A stretch of DNA of 34,125 bases, taken from the NCBI GenBank assembly GCA_946411215.1, contig CAMKDH010000005.1:1-34125 (forward strand). The letters run 5' to 3'. The stretch comes from an uncultured Treponema sp. (GTDB lineage: Bacteria; Spirochaetota; Spirochaetia; Treponematales; Treponemataceae). Positions 7,318-15,575 of the stretch are shown here, piece by piece. Positions within the stretch are counted from its first letter, which is position 1, and every line of letters begins with the position of its first letter. The translations under genes and the position numbers were made by a program. The notes below the pieces were generated by a model that made no database searches, was not told the DNA's origin, and worked only from the letters and a program-made list of their open reading frames with translations.

Positions 7318-10077
7318 TTAATAATCTCCATATTTTCTTAAAAGCCATTCTTTGTATAAGGCAATTTTTATTTTACATCGTTGTTTTTCTTCAACTATTA
7401 CAACATCTCTTTCTTCCAGGTTTTTAATTAATTCTTCATCCCTTTCAGAGGTAACAACTTTTTTATAATCTGCCCATTCATTTCTTGATGATTGCTGAGC
7501 AATTTTTTTTAAGATTCGTTTATTTTCTTCGGCAATTTCATTTTCATTTTTAGAATCGCTTTTGTCTATAAACAGTGGATGGAAATATATGTATTCCTCA
7601 AAGGTTGGTAACTTCTTTTTTAAGCACTCCTCTATATAGGCAATAGTAATGAAAGGAATATGTATTTCGCTATTGATAAAATCAACTAATTCAGAACACA
7701 ATTTCATTATTAAATATGCACTACCAGAAGTTAATTCATACAACCGATTAAGAGCTCCTTCTTTATAACGACTTTTTCCATGATATAAAATTGGTTTTTC
7801 CATCAAATCTTTTGCGTATTTTTCGTTTAAGTATGTAACCTTGCGAAGTTCTATTGATCCGAAAACATTTGTGAAACGAGCATCATTCACGAATTTCATC
7901 ATATGATCCTGGCAAATTATAATCGCATAAATTGCATTATTTTGAATAAATGCTTTCCAGAACATCATAAAATCATCAGTCAATTTTCCTGCCCGAATAT
8001 AATCATAAATACAGGTAAACTCATCTATTGTAAGAATAATTTTATAATCTGAATTCTTTTCGAATATGTATTTACAACATCGTTCAAAAATTTTATTAAA
8101 CTGCAATAAGAAATGCTCTTGTGGTAAAGAATCTTCAGATATTATTCCAGCATTCATAAGTTCGCTATATAATGCTGAATGATTTTCTTCAAGCTCTGTT
8201 TGCAATCTGAATAACAATAAAGAACAGAAACTGTATAAATCCATTGCGTTGCCAGAAATATCGCCATAATGGATTATAATATTTTTCTCTGCATCTTTTT
8301 TTCTTAGAGCACTTTCAAGATGATTTACAAGAGAAGATTTTCCTGTTCGCATTTGTCCATACAAAGCTAAAGTTCTTCCTGTTCTTATATTATTATTTCC
8401 AGAGTATATGTCATTAATAATTTGCTGAATATCATCATCTCTACCAAAAAACATTGAATCTTCCGAAACTATGGCACCACCTTTGTAAGCAGCATATTTA
8501 TTTTCGATAGGTTCAAAATCATGTTTTTTTAACGGAAGATTTATTTCTTTTTCAAAGTCTTCATCATCAGTGTTATTAAAATCAAGTGAATACTCAAAAT
8601 GAACATTAAGCTTTATAGAGAATATATCTTTTTTCAATATGCTCTCATCGATAATTCTAATTGTGATTAGTTTTGATATAGTCGAACAGCCTGCTATATA
8701 GAATTTCCCTAAAGTATCTTCCGTTAATATTTCAAACCCTTTTTTTGCAAGAGAAATATCTACATTATCAGCCAGCTGTTTATTTGTATTTGTTATATTT
8801 AAAACAAACTGAATATTCTTATCTTTAATGCTTACAGTATCTGCATCAAGATTTACATCTAATTCCGGCTTTGTTCCTCTAAAAAAATCGGGAACTTCTT
8901 TTGCAAAGTTTTCGTTAAGGATTTGTAAGCTATCATTATATAATTCGTTCTTATTATTTGTTTGAATCACTTCTAATTCTTCAACGATTTCTTTTAGAAC
9001 ACCTTTCCTTTCATCAAAAGTAGAAGTTGATAAATATTTTTTTATCTTTGTAAAAAATTGAATATATGTATTTAGAATTTCATTATTTTCTTCTGCATAT
9101 GTTTTTAACAAATCTATATTATCAGCCAGCTTACCTGGTTTAAAAATATTTACTGCAGTTTCATTAATTATTGAAATCCAAGGATCTGTCTCTTCTTTCC
9201 CTTTAAGAATACTTTGCGCAAAAGTATCATTCGGAACAAGTTTTAGTATTTCTTCGGCCCATTTCTTTGCCTCTTCCAGATTATTTCTTTTCTGTTCAAT
9301 CTGGCATAAAGCCTGCATACTTATTTTCTTCTGAGCAACATTTGCATTCTGTTTATTTATAATATCCTGATGAATTTTTATTGCTTCATCATAATTATCA
9401 AATATAACCATTGCATTTGCATATTGATGTTGCAAAGTAATATTATCATTTGTCACTTTTAATAAATCATTAAAAGTTTTTGTCAATTCATCTAAATATA
9501 TTTCTTCTGGATTTTTAATCAATATGCTGAATTTTGTATTAAGATATTTAGCTTCTGTCATGTAATTCTTATACTCATTAAGAATTTTTAAAGCGTCTTT
9601 CTTTTTATCTTGCTTTTTATATATTTCTGCAATTCTCTTAACTGCATTAGGAACTTTCTGACCAGATTGTATTGCTAATTTATAATACTTAATTGCATCT
9701 TCTAGATTTTTACTACCATATTCATATTCCCAAGCTTTATCAAAATATACATTATCAGAATTGATATAAGGTTCAAGAGGTTTATAATATGGATTTATTT
9801 CATTGTCTTCTCCATCTATAGAAATAGCATCTGCGACAATCTGACCTTTTGAGGTAACCCCTTTTTTATATTTTATAATTGTTGATTTATCAAATTTATC
9901 AAAATAAAGATTTTTTTCTAATTTGTAGTCAAGAACTTGTTTTAAACTAAAGGAAATTCTTCCTGCGGGACCTTCTATATAACCTTTTCCAAATCCTTCA
10001 CCATGAATAAAAGTCTTTATTTGGCCGGTATAATATTCTTCATTATTATTCTCTTTTGATTCATTATTTTCTTTCAT
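7318..10077 (-). CDS. Large STAND-type ATPase with N-terminal cold-shock-like domain and TPR-like repeats
   Basis: A 919-residue protein. Residues about 15-60 (TGQIKTFIHGEGFGKGYI.. GRISFSLKQV) follow the pattern of cold-shock/OB domains, normally RNA- or ssDNA-binding. About 105-310 is a helical TPR-like solenoid (AWEYEYGSKNLEDAIKYYK is typical). About 390-520 is beta-rich. The ATPase lies C-terminal: Walker A GQMRTGKSS near 574, Walker B KIILTIDEF near 680, then helical and winged-helix parts to KEWLLRKYGDY. It has an extended -10 promoter of its own and is translated directly into the HEPN-bearing ATPase. The pair is probably one machine; the solenoid or OB end would be the sensor. Defence is an inference from domain type and neighbourhood. 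Confidence 0.7.
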   Translation of the reverse strand: MKENNESKENNNEEYYTGQIKTFIHGEGFGKGYIEGPAGRISFSLKQVLDYKLEKNLYFDKFDKSTIIKYKKGVTSKGQIVADAISIDGEDNEINPYYKPLEPYINSDNVYFDKAWEYEYGSKNLEDAIKYYKLAIQSGQKVPNAVKRIAEIYKKQDKKKDALKILNEYKNYMTEAKYLNTKFSILIKNPEEIYLDELTKTFNDLLKVTNDNITLQHQYANAMVIFDNYDEAIKIHQDIINKQNANVAQKKISMQALCQIEQKRNNLEEAKKWAEEILKLVPNDTFAQSILKGKEETDPWISIINETAVNIFKPGKLADNIDLLKTYAEENNEILNTYIQFFTKIKKYLSTSTFDERKGVLKEIVEELEVIQTNNKNELYNDSLQILNENFAKEVPDFFRGTKPELDVNLDADTVSIKDKNIQFVLNITNTNKQLADNVDISLAKKGFEILTEDTLGKFYIAGCSTISKLITIRIIDESILKKDIFSIKLNVHFEYSLDFNNTDDEDFEKEINLPLKKHDFEPIENKYAAYKGGAIVSEDSMFFGRDDDIQQIINDIYSGNNNIRTGRTLALYGQMRTGKSSLVNHLESALRKKDAEKNIIIHYGDISGNAMDLYSFCSLLLFRLQTELEENHSALYSELMNAGIISEDSLPQEHFLLQFNKIFERCCKYIFEKNSDYKIILTIDEFTCIYDYIRAGKLTDDFMMFWKAFIQNNAIYAIIICQDHMMKFVNDARFTNVFGSIELRKVTYLNEKYAKDLMEKPILYHGKSRYKEGALNRLYELTSGSAYLIMKLCSELVDFINSEIHIPFITIAYIEECLKKKLPTFEEYIYFHPLFIDKSDSKNENEIAEENKRILKKIAQQSSRNEWADYKKVVTSERDEELIKNLEERDVVIVEEKQRCKIKIALYKEWLLRKYGDY

Positions 10078-10120
10078 ATTATTAATAAGTTTTCCTTTAT
10101 TTATTTTTCTTATTAGTTTG

Positions 10121-10129
10121 ATTATATCA
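10121..10129 (-). promoter_or_regulatory. Extended -10 promoter of the STAND ATPase pair
   Basis: On the minus strand TGA is followed by TATAAT (10126-10121). No good -35 is seen 17 nt upstream. An AAAGGA site and ATG 10077 follow about 44 nt downstream. This operon lacks the shared bipartite element. Confidence 0.5.
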
Positions 10130-10146
10130 TACTTACAGGAAATTTG

Positions 10147-10380
10147 TTATTTTTCTAATTTATCAAAAGCTTTGTTAAACTTGCTGAACTTTCTGGCAGT
10201 TTCAATAGCAAGCTTTACAGCATCAGAAAACTCTTTATGAATGATTGCTTTTCCATTGCAGTTTCTCACTTTGTAAGAACCATCTTTGCAATGTTCAATC
10301 ATAGGAACATGTTCTACACTAGCAACGCTGTACCATTTTCCATCAATCAATTCCTTGTGCCATTTTATAGTGCTCTTCAT
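10147..10380 (-). CDS. Hypothetical 77-residue protein, intact paralogue
   Basis: Unknown small protein, last in the operon that begins at 11701. It starts MKSTIKWHKELIDGKWYSVA and has a beta-rich first half and a basic helical end (ETARKFSKFNKAFDKLEK). GGAG lies 7 nt before ATG 10380. A second copy, damaged by a deletion, lies at 21707-21875 on the other side of the CRISPR genes. The intact copy carries GCAGTTTC twice (10196-10203 and 10258-10265 on the plus strand), the pair that explains the deletion in the other copy. Confidence 0.65.
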   Translation of the reverse strand: MKSTIKWHKELIDGKWYSVASVEHVPMIEHCKDGSYKVRNCNGKAIIHKEFSDAVKLAIETARKFSKFNKAFDKLEK

Positions 10381-10406
10381 TTTACAACTCCTACTCCACC
10401 CAGGGA

Positions 10407-10700
10407 TTAATGAAGCTTTGCAAGCTCATCAATTGCAAACTTAAAAAATTCAATCTTTTGAGAATGGGTATTCTCTTTTGACTCAATCATAGTCGTTCCT
10501 TTCTTTTCTATAAAGTCTATCTTTACACATTTCATTTTGCGATCACAATCAAGAAGCTCCTCTTTGGCTTTTGTTTCCTCTTCAAGCCTATAAAGATACA
10601 TTGCCAGCTTATTGTTCGAGTCAACAATTCTGCCCACAGACTCAGTTATCGAGGCCACGTTTGAGGCTAAAGTAGATGTAGCAATAATTAATTCATTCAT
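10407..10700 (-). CDS. Hypothetical coiled-coil protein, 97 residues
   Basis: Unknown function. A Ser/Thr/Ala-rich amphipathic N terminus (IIATSTLASNVASITESVG) is followed by a predicted coiled coil (LYRLEEETKAKEELL). ATG 10700 overlaps the stop of the preceding gene by ATGA, so translation is coupled. It belongs to a set of small, helical proteins made from one operon and may form part of a shared assembly with them. Confidence 0.6.
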   Translation of the reverse strand: MNELIIATSTLASNVASITESVGRIVDSNNKLAMYLYRLEEETKAKEELLDCDRKMKCVKIDFIEKKGTTMIESKENTHSQKIEFFKFAIDELAKLH

Positions 10701-11023
10701 TTTTCAAGACACCATTTAAAAGCTTCCAAAAGCATCTGACCAGTAAACTCATCTGATGCAAATGCTTTGTCCATATAATCTGATTTGAATTTCCATTCAG
10801 TATCAAATTTCTTCATTTCCATAACAAGTTGCTCATGTTTAATCTGAGAAAGCCGACCAATTTTGTACATTTCAGCCTCACAACTTTTGCAGCTCTGAAT
10901 AATTCCAGAAATAGACTGAATAATCTTACAACCAGAGTCTATAAGATTACCAGACAAACCGATTAAATTGGTAGAAGAGGAACCACCGTTCATTGGGTTA
11001 TTCAAAAAGTTTACATTACTCAT
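10697..11023 (-). CDS. Hypothetical helical protein, 108 residues
   Basis: Unknown function. The first 30 residues are Asn, Ser and Gly rich. Then comes GNLIDSGCKIIQSISGIIQSC, an amphipathic helix of a kind that could insert in a membrane, followed by a charged helix (KHEQLVMEMKKFDTEWKFK). Cysteines form a CKSC pair near residue 45. GGAG precedes ATG 11023, and the end couples to the next gene through ATGA. Confidence 0.6.
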   Translation of the reverse strand: MSNVNFLNNPMNGGSSSTNLIGLSGNLIDSGCKIIQSISGIIQSCKSCEAEMYKIGRLSQIKHEQLVMEMKKFDTEWKFKSDYMDKAFASDEFTGQMLLEAFKWCLEK

Positions 11024-11026
11024 TTT

Positions 11027-11329
11027 TTACTCCTTATTTTCAGAAACAATCTTATAATCATATTCAGCAAGTCTTTCTCTGATTTCGTCCTCAGGAGACT
11101 GCTGATCCGAATCCAAAACTTCCTTCATTTTCTGCAAAAGGGCTTCTGCGTCTACACCATTGTCAAACATATCAGAGCACAGCTTATCGGCCTTTTGTAA
11201 TTCAGCAATGCGTGAAGCATAAACTTCTTTTACAACTTCAGAAGCATAACGGGCCCTTTGGTCAATTTCCTTAATTGCCCTGCGTCGTTCCTTAAAACTG
11301 GCAATGATTGTATCCATGAGCTGTGACAT
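11027..11329 (-). CDS. Hypothetical coiled-coil protein, 100 residues
   Basis: Unknown function; almost wholly helical and charged, with heptad-like spacing in ASEVVKEVYASRIAELQKAD. AAGGAGG lies 6-7 nt before ATG 11329. It is the second gene of the operon driven by element B. Together with its two downstream neighbours it makes a run of small helical proteins without database names that I can recall. Confidence 0.6.
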   Translation of the reverse strand: MSQLMDTIIASFKERRRAIKEIDQRARYASEVVKEVYASRIAELQKADKLCSDMFDNGVDAEALLQKMKEVLDSDQQSPEDEIRERLAEYDYKIVSENKE

Positions 11330-11341
11330 ACCTAAACCTCC

Positions 11342-11701
11342 TTATCTTGTAATCAACAAATTTTCTTTTGATGCAGCATATTCACGGCAATAACGCTTTT
11401 CTTCTTCCGTAAGGTCACTAGCCTCAATGCTTGCAAGAAGAGCCTCAACACACTTTTTGTTCTTTGTCTGAACAGCGGCATCTACATCAGCCTTATATGC
11501 CTTAAGCCTTTCTGCTTTTCTTTTTTTTGCCCGTTTGGCAATAGCGATATTTTCAGCTTCATTATGATCAGCATAAGCCTTAAAACCAATTGCTGTAGCA
11601 GCTGATACTGCAGCAGCACCGCCAACAACCGCTGTTACAGTTGAAGCCGAAATAGCTGTAGCTGCAGCCACACCACCAAGAATTGCACATGTAAACATCA
11701 T
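11342..11701 (-). CDS. Small membrane protein with a glycine-zipper-like hydrophobic segment
   Basis: A 119-residue protein. Residues 1-47 are a long Ala/Gly/Val-rich hydrophobic stretch (AILGGVAAATAISAST followed by VVGGAAAVSAATAIGF) that could form one long or two short membrane helices of the glycine-zipper type. A basic coiled segment follows (AKRAKKRKAERLKAYK). First gene behind element B, with AGGAGG before ATG 11701. A role as a pore-forming or membrane-perturbing peptide is possible but only a guess. Confidence 0.6.
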   Translation of the reverse strand: MMFTCAILGGVAAATAISASTVTAVVGGAAAVSAATAIGFKAYADHNEAENIAIAKRAKKRKAERLKAYKADVDAAVQTKNKKCVEALLASIEASDLTEEEKRYCREYAASKENLLITR

Positions 11702-11730
11702 AAATACCTCCTAAGGATTTTTCCTTTTCA

Positions 11731-11765
11731 CTTATAATAGAGCGTTACAATTACTAAAAATTGAC
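11731..11765 (-). promoter_or_regulatory. Shared bipartite promoter-like element, copy B
   Basis: Minus strand: GTCAATTTTT (11765-11756), 13 nt, CTCTATTATAAG (11742-11731), 30 nt before ATG 11701. The first block doubles as the last codons of the csx20-like gene (Val-Asn-Phe-stop), so the element is fixed inside coding sequence. Confidence 0.75.
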
Positions 11766-12170
11766 ACTTTTCTGAAAAATTTTTGAAAAATATTCATATT
11801 TTCTAAAACAAACATGCTCAAAAATATATTGTCTAGAAACAATTTCTCCATCACGCTGTTCAGCCGCTACCCTTTTTGTAACTGCATATAAAGGGATAAT
11901 CTTGTTCTTAAGAGCAAAATCAACAATCATAAAAGTTGAACCAAACTCTCCCTGCACAATAAGAACATCATCTTTGTCTGCAGCAGCGAGCCATCCAATT
12001 ACTGAATTTATTACGCTTAAATCGAGCTGTTCGGTTACAGGAATTTGAGACCAGGTTTTTGAGAGTTCTTCTGAAGGATATGTAATATTTGTAATTTTAT
12101 ATTTTGCTTCAAGTTCCGAAATCTGATTCTGAGTAAGTTCGTGGTTTAATAAACAATATGCTTTAGACAT
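11754..12170 (-). CDS. csx20: Csx20-like CRISPR accessory protein, probable ring nuclease
   Basis: A 138-residue protein that matches the pattern I recall for Csx20: LLNHELTQNQISELEAKY at the start, LSKTWSQIP near 40, then VLIVQGEFGSTFMIVDFAL and IIPLYAVTKR, and a final FEHVCFRKYEYF. Csx20 is found with type III systems and, as I recall, has been described as a ring nuclease that degrades the cyclic oligoadenylate made by Cas10; I cannot verify that here. If so it would turn the response off. It lies downstream of the cas operon on the same strand but has its own promoter-like element (copy C), unlike the cas genes, so its expression is set separately. Confidence 0.65.
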   Translation of the reverse strand: MSKAYCLLNHELTQNQISELEAKYKITNITYPSEELSKTWSQIPVTEQLDLSVINSVIGWLAAADKDDVLIVQGEFGSTFMIVDFALKNKIIPLYAVTKRVAAEQRDGEIVSRQYIFEHVCFRKYEYFSKIFQKSVNF

Positions 12171-12197
12171 AAAAAATCTCCATTAACAGTTTTACTA

Positions 12198-12232
12198 CTA
12201 TTAATAGAGATTTGTTGTTTGGGAAAATTGAC
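12198..12232 (-). promoter_or_regulatory. Shared bipartite promoter-like element, copy C
   Basis: Minus strand: GTCAATTTTC (12232-12223), 13 nt, CTCTATTAATAG (12209-12198), 28 nt before ATG 12170 of the csx20-like gene. It sits in the short gap after the last cas-operon gene. Confidence 0.75.
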
Positions 12233-12244
12233 AAAAAAGAAAAA

Positions 12245-13543
12245 TTATTTTAATAAATCAAACAAATTTTCAACACCGCGTTTTCCACTTTCATAAATAG
12301 CTGGAATATTTGCAGCATGAGGATAATTTCCATCTCTATTCTTTCCACCACCATGAGCTATTTGATTTCTAAAGGCCTCAAGATTAGTTAAAGGATTTCC
12401 GATATCCTTCCACTCTGTACTATTCCATTTTTTTGTCTTTTTATCTTTTGGAAACTTATACTGGTTAAGTTTTTCCCGACCTGTGGTTTTCCACCATTCA
12501 TAATCACCATATTGATCTGGAGATCCAAATTGTTCAACAATAATAGCTTCAACTGTAACCTGCAAAGTTATTACTGCCTGTATATTCAACTTATGCTCAT
12601 TAAGAAATAATGAATAATTATATAAAGTACCTGATACTGTTGGCGCTTCCAATTTTACAATTTTCTCAAGCGATTCTTTAACAGGTAAAAGCCATTCTGG
12701 TGCATTTTGCGGATAAGCTGTAAGTGAATTTTTAATTTGTTTTATGACCTCTGTAATTTGTAAGGCAAAATTTGTTTGTACAATTTCAGAAAGACTTTTT
12801 ACGGCTTTACTACCTTTTGCCCAATATTTAGAAAGAAGTTCCGAAAGTTTAAAACCATCAAGCTTCTCATTAAAAATACTTAAAGCATTTGTTAGTTCAG
12901 AGTATTTCCAATATTCACTTAAATTTCGAACATATCCTTTTGATTTATTGTTTAAATCCAATTCACCATAAACAATTTCAACTAATTGATTTGTTTGCTG
13001 CGATAAAGAATACTGCAATGATTGATAAAGAAGAACCGGCATTGAACGAAATCCATGAGTTATATCAAAAAGAATATTATTTCCTTTTTTACAAAGTTTA
13101 GTAATGCCTGAATAACATTCAAATAATTGAGCCACAGTATTATTATCAACGCTATGAGTATGTTCCCGAATAGAAACTTCTACAGAAAAACGTTCTGTAA
13201 GATATTTTTCCAACCTGTCAAGATTTTCTCTGGTAACTCCCGAAGGTTGCTCTCCTTTATTCTTTGATTCACATTGGTCAAATAAATCGCTCCATAATTC
13301 TAGAGTTTCATCACGTTCATCTTTATCCTTGTCTACTAAACAATCCCATGAAGATGTATCTGTTCCAAGAATAATTATTTGATTTATGTCCTTATATTTA
13401 CATTCTAAAAGAGCCTGCATGAAAAGACGTGTTTGTTTATGTTGTCCATTTTCTAAAAAGTAATCAGTTTCAACATATCCTTCATAATTCTCTGTTGTTT
13501 TGTACATTCCTGTACCTATCATTGAGATTAATGTGTAGGACAT
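12245..13543 (-). CDS. Csx1/Csx2-type (TM1812 family) CARF-HEPN ribonuclease
   Basis: A 432-residue effector. The N-terminal Rossmann-like CARF domain begins SYTLISMIGTGMYK and contains IIILGTDTSSWD and the ligand-loop region ILFDITHGFRSMPVLLYQS. The C-terminal HEPN domain carries RNQIAH (Arg392 to His397), the RX4H active site. Members of this family bind cyclic oligoadenylate in the CARF domain and then cut RNA nonspecifically in the HEPN domain. ATG 13543 follows GGAGG by 7 nt and overlaps the csm5 stop as TAATG. It is the last gene of the cas operon and takes the place usually held by csm6 in III-A loci. Confidence 0.85.
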   Translation of the reverse strand: MSYTLISMIGTGMYKTTENYEGYVETDYFLENGQHKQTRLFMQALLECKYKDINQIIILGTDTSSWDCLVDKDKDERDETLELWSDLFDQCESKNKGEQPSGVTRENLDRLEKYLTERFSVEVSIREHTHSVDNNTVAQLFECYSGITKLCKKGNNILFDITHGFRSMPVLLYQSLQYSLSQQTNQLVEIVYGELDLNNKSKGYVRNLSEYWKYSELTNALSIFNEKLDGFKLSELLSKYWAKGSKAVKSLSEIVQTNFALQITEVIKQIKNSLTAYPQNAPEWLLPVKESLEKIVKLEAPTVSGTLYNYSLFLNEHKLNIQAVITLQVTVEAIIVEQFGSPDQYGDYEWWKTTGREKLNQYKFPKDKKTKKWNSTEWKDIGNPLTNLEAFRNQIAHGGGKNRDGNYPHAANIPAIYESGKRGVENLFDLLK

Positions 13544-14673
13544 TATATTTCCTCCAAAGTACATTTACACCAACCAAATGGAAGGAACTGGCCATCATAA
13601 TTGAACAAAGATCTTGTTATTCCTGTTCCTTCTCCAGAAGGTAATCGACGAAAATTTTCTTCAAATGTTATAAACTCAACTTGGCTCCATTTACCAACTC
13701 TTATTATAAATTGATTTTTAGCAGCTGTAATTGTTTTTAATTCCGATTTTAATTCTGCTATTAAATCACAACCGATGCTAGCCTCTTGATAAAACGAAGC
13801 ATATTCTTTTTCGAATTCACGAAGATAAAAATAATTACAACTGTCTATTATGTTTTTAGCAGTAATAGACCTAGATAAAGCTCTTTTGTTAACTAAATCT
13901 GAATTAATTCGCAATTGAGAAACTGTTTTATTGGGAAGACCCATGAAATATCCTTTTATAGCTTCTGCTTGAATTGGAATTGAACTTTCAAGGAGTTCTC
14001 CTGTTTGCGCATTTCGAAAAACGTTTTTTACTAATCCTACAATCTGTGAATTATCAGAAGCAAAACTACAGTCACTTATTTCCACTCCTCTAAAAGGATC
14101 GTTCTTTGCATCTTTATAATCACCAAGTAATTTAGATTGCAGTTCTTTTTCATATCGTTGTTGATTATTTGCTCTATTTAAATTTTCATAGAGCCTATCA
14201 TAAGTTTCATCACTTAGTTCATGCATCTGTTGATTTAATACAGCAGTACGTATTGCACCTTTAAGAGAACTTCCTGGAATAACAGGTGTATTTGATTCCT
14301 TTGGTCTATATATTTGCTCTACAAAGGCCGCTGTTTCATACGGATCTTTTGATCGATTTTTTCCATAAACATCATAAAAATCTTTAGTTACTTCACAAGA
14401 ATATTCAGCATCATCTTTAGGACTACAATTACTATGAAAAAAATCCATTATTCCTTTCATATTGTTTGAGGAACTAATTGTCTCAAAAGCTTTTGATTTT
14501 TCTTTATCAGTTGCAATACGCCTTAATAACTTGTCAGATGAAAATTTTAAATACTTTTGTCTTTTTTGTTCTGAGTCGACAACTATGTAATCAAGCATTG
14601 TCAACTGATTACCTGTTCCAATATGAACACAAGTTATAGGCTCTATAGTAAGTTTATATATTTGCTTAGACAT
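13543..14673 (-). CDS. csm5: Csm5, type III-A RAMP subunit
   Basis: About 376 residues. Csm5 caps the 3' end of the crRNA in the Csm complex and helps crRNA maturation. The RAMP features are the opening strand YKLTIEPITCVHIGTG, the loop VIPGSSLKGAIRTAVL and the glycine-rich end GEGTGITRSLFNYDGQ with LPFGWCKC. ATG 14673 is preferred because GGAG lies 5 nt upstream; a GTG at 14679 is in frame. It overlaps the csm4 stop region, as expected for a coupled operon. Confidence 0.88.
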   Translation of the reverse strand: MSKQIYKLTIEPITCVHIGTGNQLTMLDYIVVDSEQKRQKYLKFSSDKLLRRIATDKEKSKAFETISSSNNMKGIMDFFHSNCSPKDDAEYSCEVTKDFYDVYGKNRSKDPYETAAFVEQIYRPKESNTPVIPGSSLKGAIRTAVLNQQMHELSDETYDRLYENLNRANNQQRYEKELQSKLLGDYKDAKNDPFRGVEISDCSFASDNSQIVGLVKNVFRNAQTGELLESSIPIQAEAIKGYFMGLPNKTVSQLRINSDLVNKRALSRSITAKNIIDSCNYFYLREFEKEYASFYQEASIGCDLIAELKSELKTITAAKNQFIIRVGKWSQVEFITFEENFRRLPSGEGTGITRSLFNYDGQFLPFGWCKCTLEEI

Positions 14674-14675
14674 AA

Positions 14676-15566
14676 TCACTCCATACTATCAGATATAGGA
14701 ATAACGGGCGCAAAACCTGACTGGCATATACGAGAGTCACTGTGTATATCTGTGAGCATTTTTCCTATAAATGAAATTGGTTTGTCACTTGAAAATATTG
14801 CCCCTTCGTTAAACAATACGACAGTTTTTTTCCAAGGCTGCAAGAAGCTTGCAAAAGCTCCTCCGATTTTTCCTGTTCTAACAAAAATATCAGCCTTTAA
14901 ATCAGTAATCTCTGAATTTTCTGGTAAAACAAAAGGACCTAAAGCCATATAAGAATTTGACTTACACTTTGTTTTTATAGATTCTGGCTCGCCTACTACG
15001 GTAATTTTACCTTTACCAACAGAAGCATCTGCACCAAAACCGTTTTCAAAAGCCCAGTCTAATAATTGTTTAACTCTGTTTTTTTCATAAGAAGAAACAA
15101 TGTATATGTCAAATAATTTCACAGTTGCCCATTGTTCAGAAACAGCAAAAAGACCTCCGTCATTAACTGTATTTGAAAAACGGTTCATTGTATTATGTGT
15201 TACTTCAACTGATTCAAAAACTTTAGTTATCTTCTCATTTTCTTTCTCGTTTTGTTGCTCAAGATAAAGGGAAGAATTAATATAAATACTTTTTTTGTTT
15301 TTCTTAATCTCTGCATATTTTGCAGGTGTCATTTCTTTCTGACGTTTTTGAACAGGTGGCATTGGTTTACAAAGCATATTGTGTGGAAAAGCCGAAGAAA
15401 CGACAAAAGGCGATTCTGATGTTTTACAATCCGAAAGGAATTTATTAACAGCTTCCTCGCCTTCATGATTTGCTATTCCCCATACAACATGTCCCCAAAT
15501 AGTGTCACCTTTTAAAGGAGTAATAAGAGAAGACTCTAATTCTAATGTAACTTTATAAAGTTCCAT
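14676..15566 (-). CDS. csm4: Csm4, type III-A RAMP subunit
   Basis: A 296-residue RAMP protein that binds the 5' tag of the crRNA and contacts Cas10. Seen here are the start LYKVTLELESSLITPLKGDTIWGH, the insertion region FAVSEQWATVKLFDIYIV and the glycine-rich loop GFGADASVGKGKI (about 185-197), the hallmark of this subunit. It follows csm3 by 9 nt and leads directly to csm5. Confidence 0.88.
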   Translation of the reverse strand: MELYKVTLELESSLITPLKGDTIWGHVVWGIANHEGEEAVNKFLSDCKTSESPFVVSSAFPHNMLCKPMPPVQKRQKEMTPAKYAEIKKNKKSIYINSSLYLEQQNEKENEKITKVFESVEVTHNTMNRFSNTVNDGGLFAVSEQWATVKLFDIYIVSSYEKNRVKQLLDWAFENGFGADASVGKGKITVVGEPESIKTKCKSNSYMALGPFVLPENSEITDLKADIFVRTGKIGGAFASFLQPWKKTVVLFNEGAIFSSDKPISFIGKMLTDIHSDSRICQSGFAPVIPISDSME

Positions 15567-15575
15567 AAATGATTC

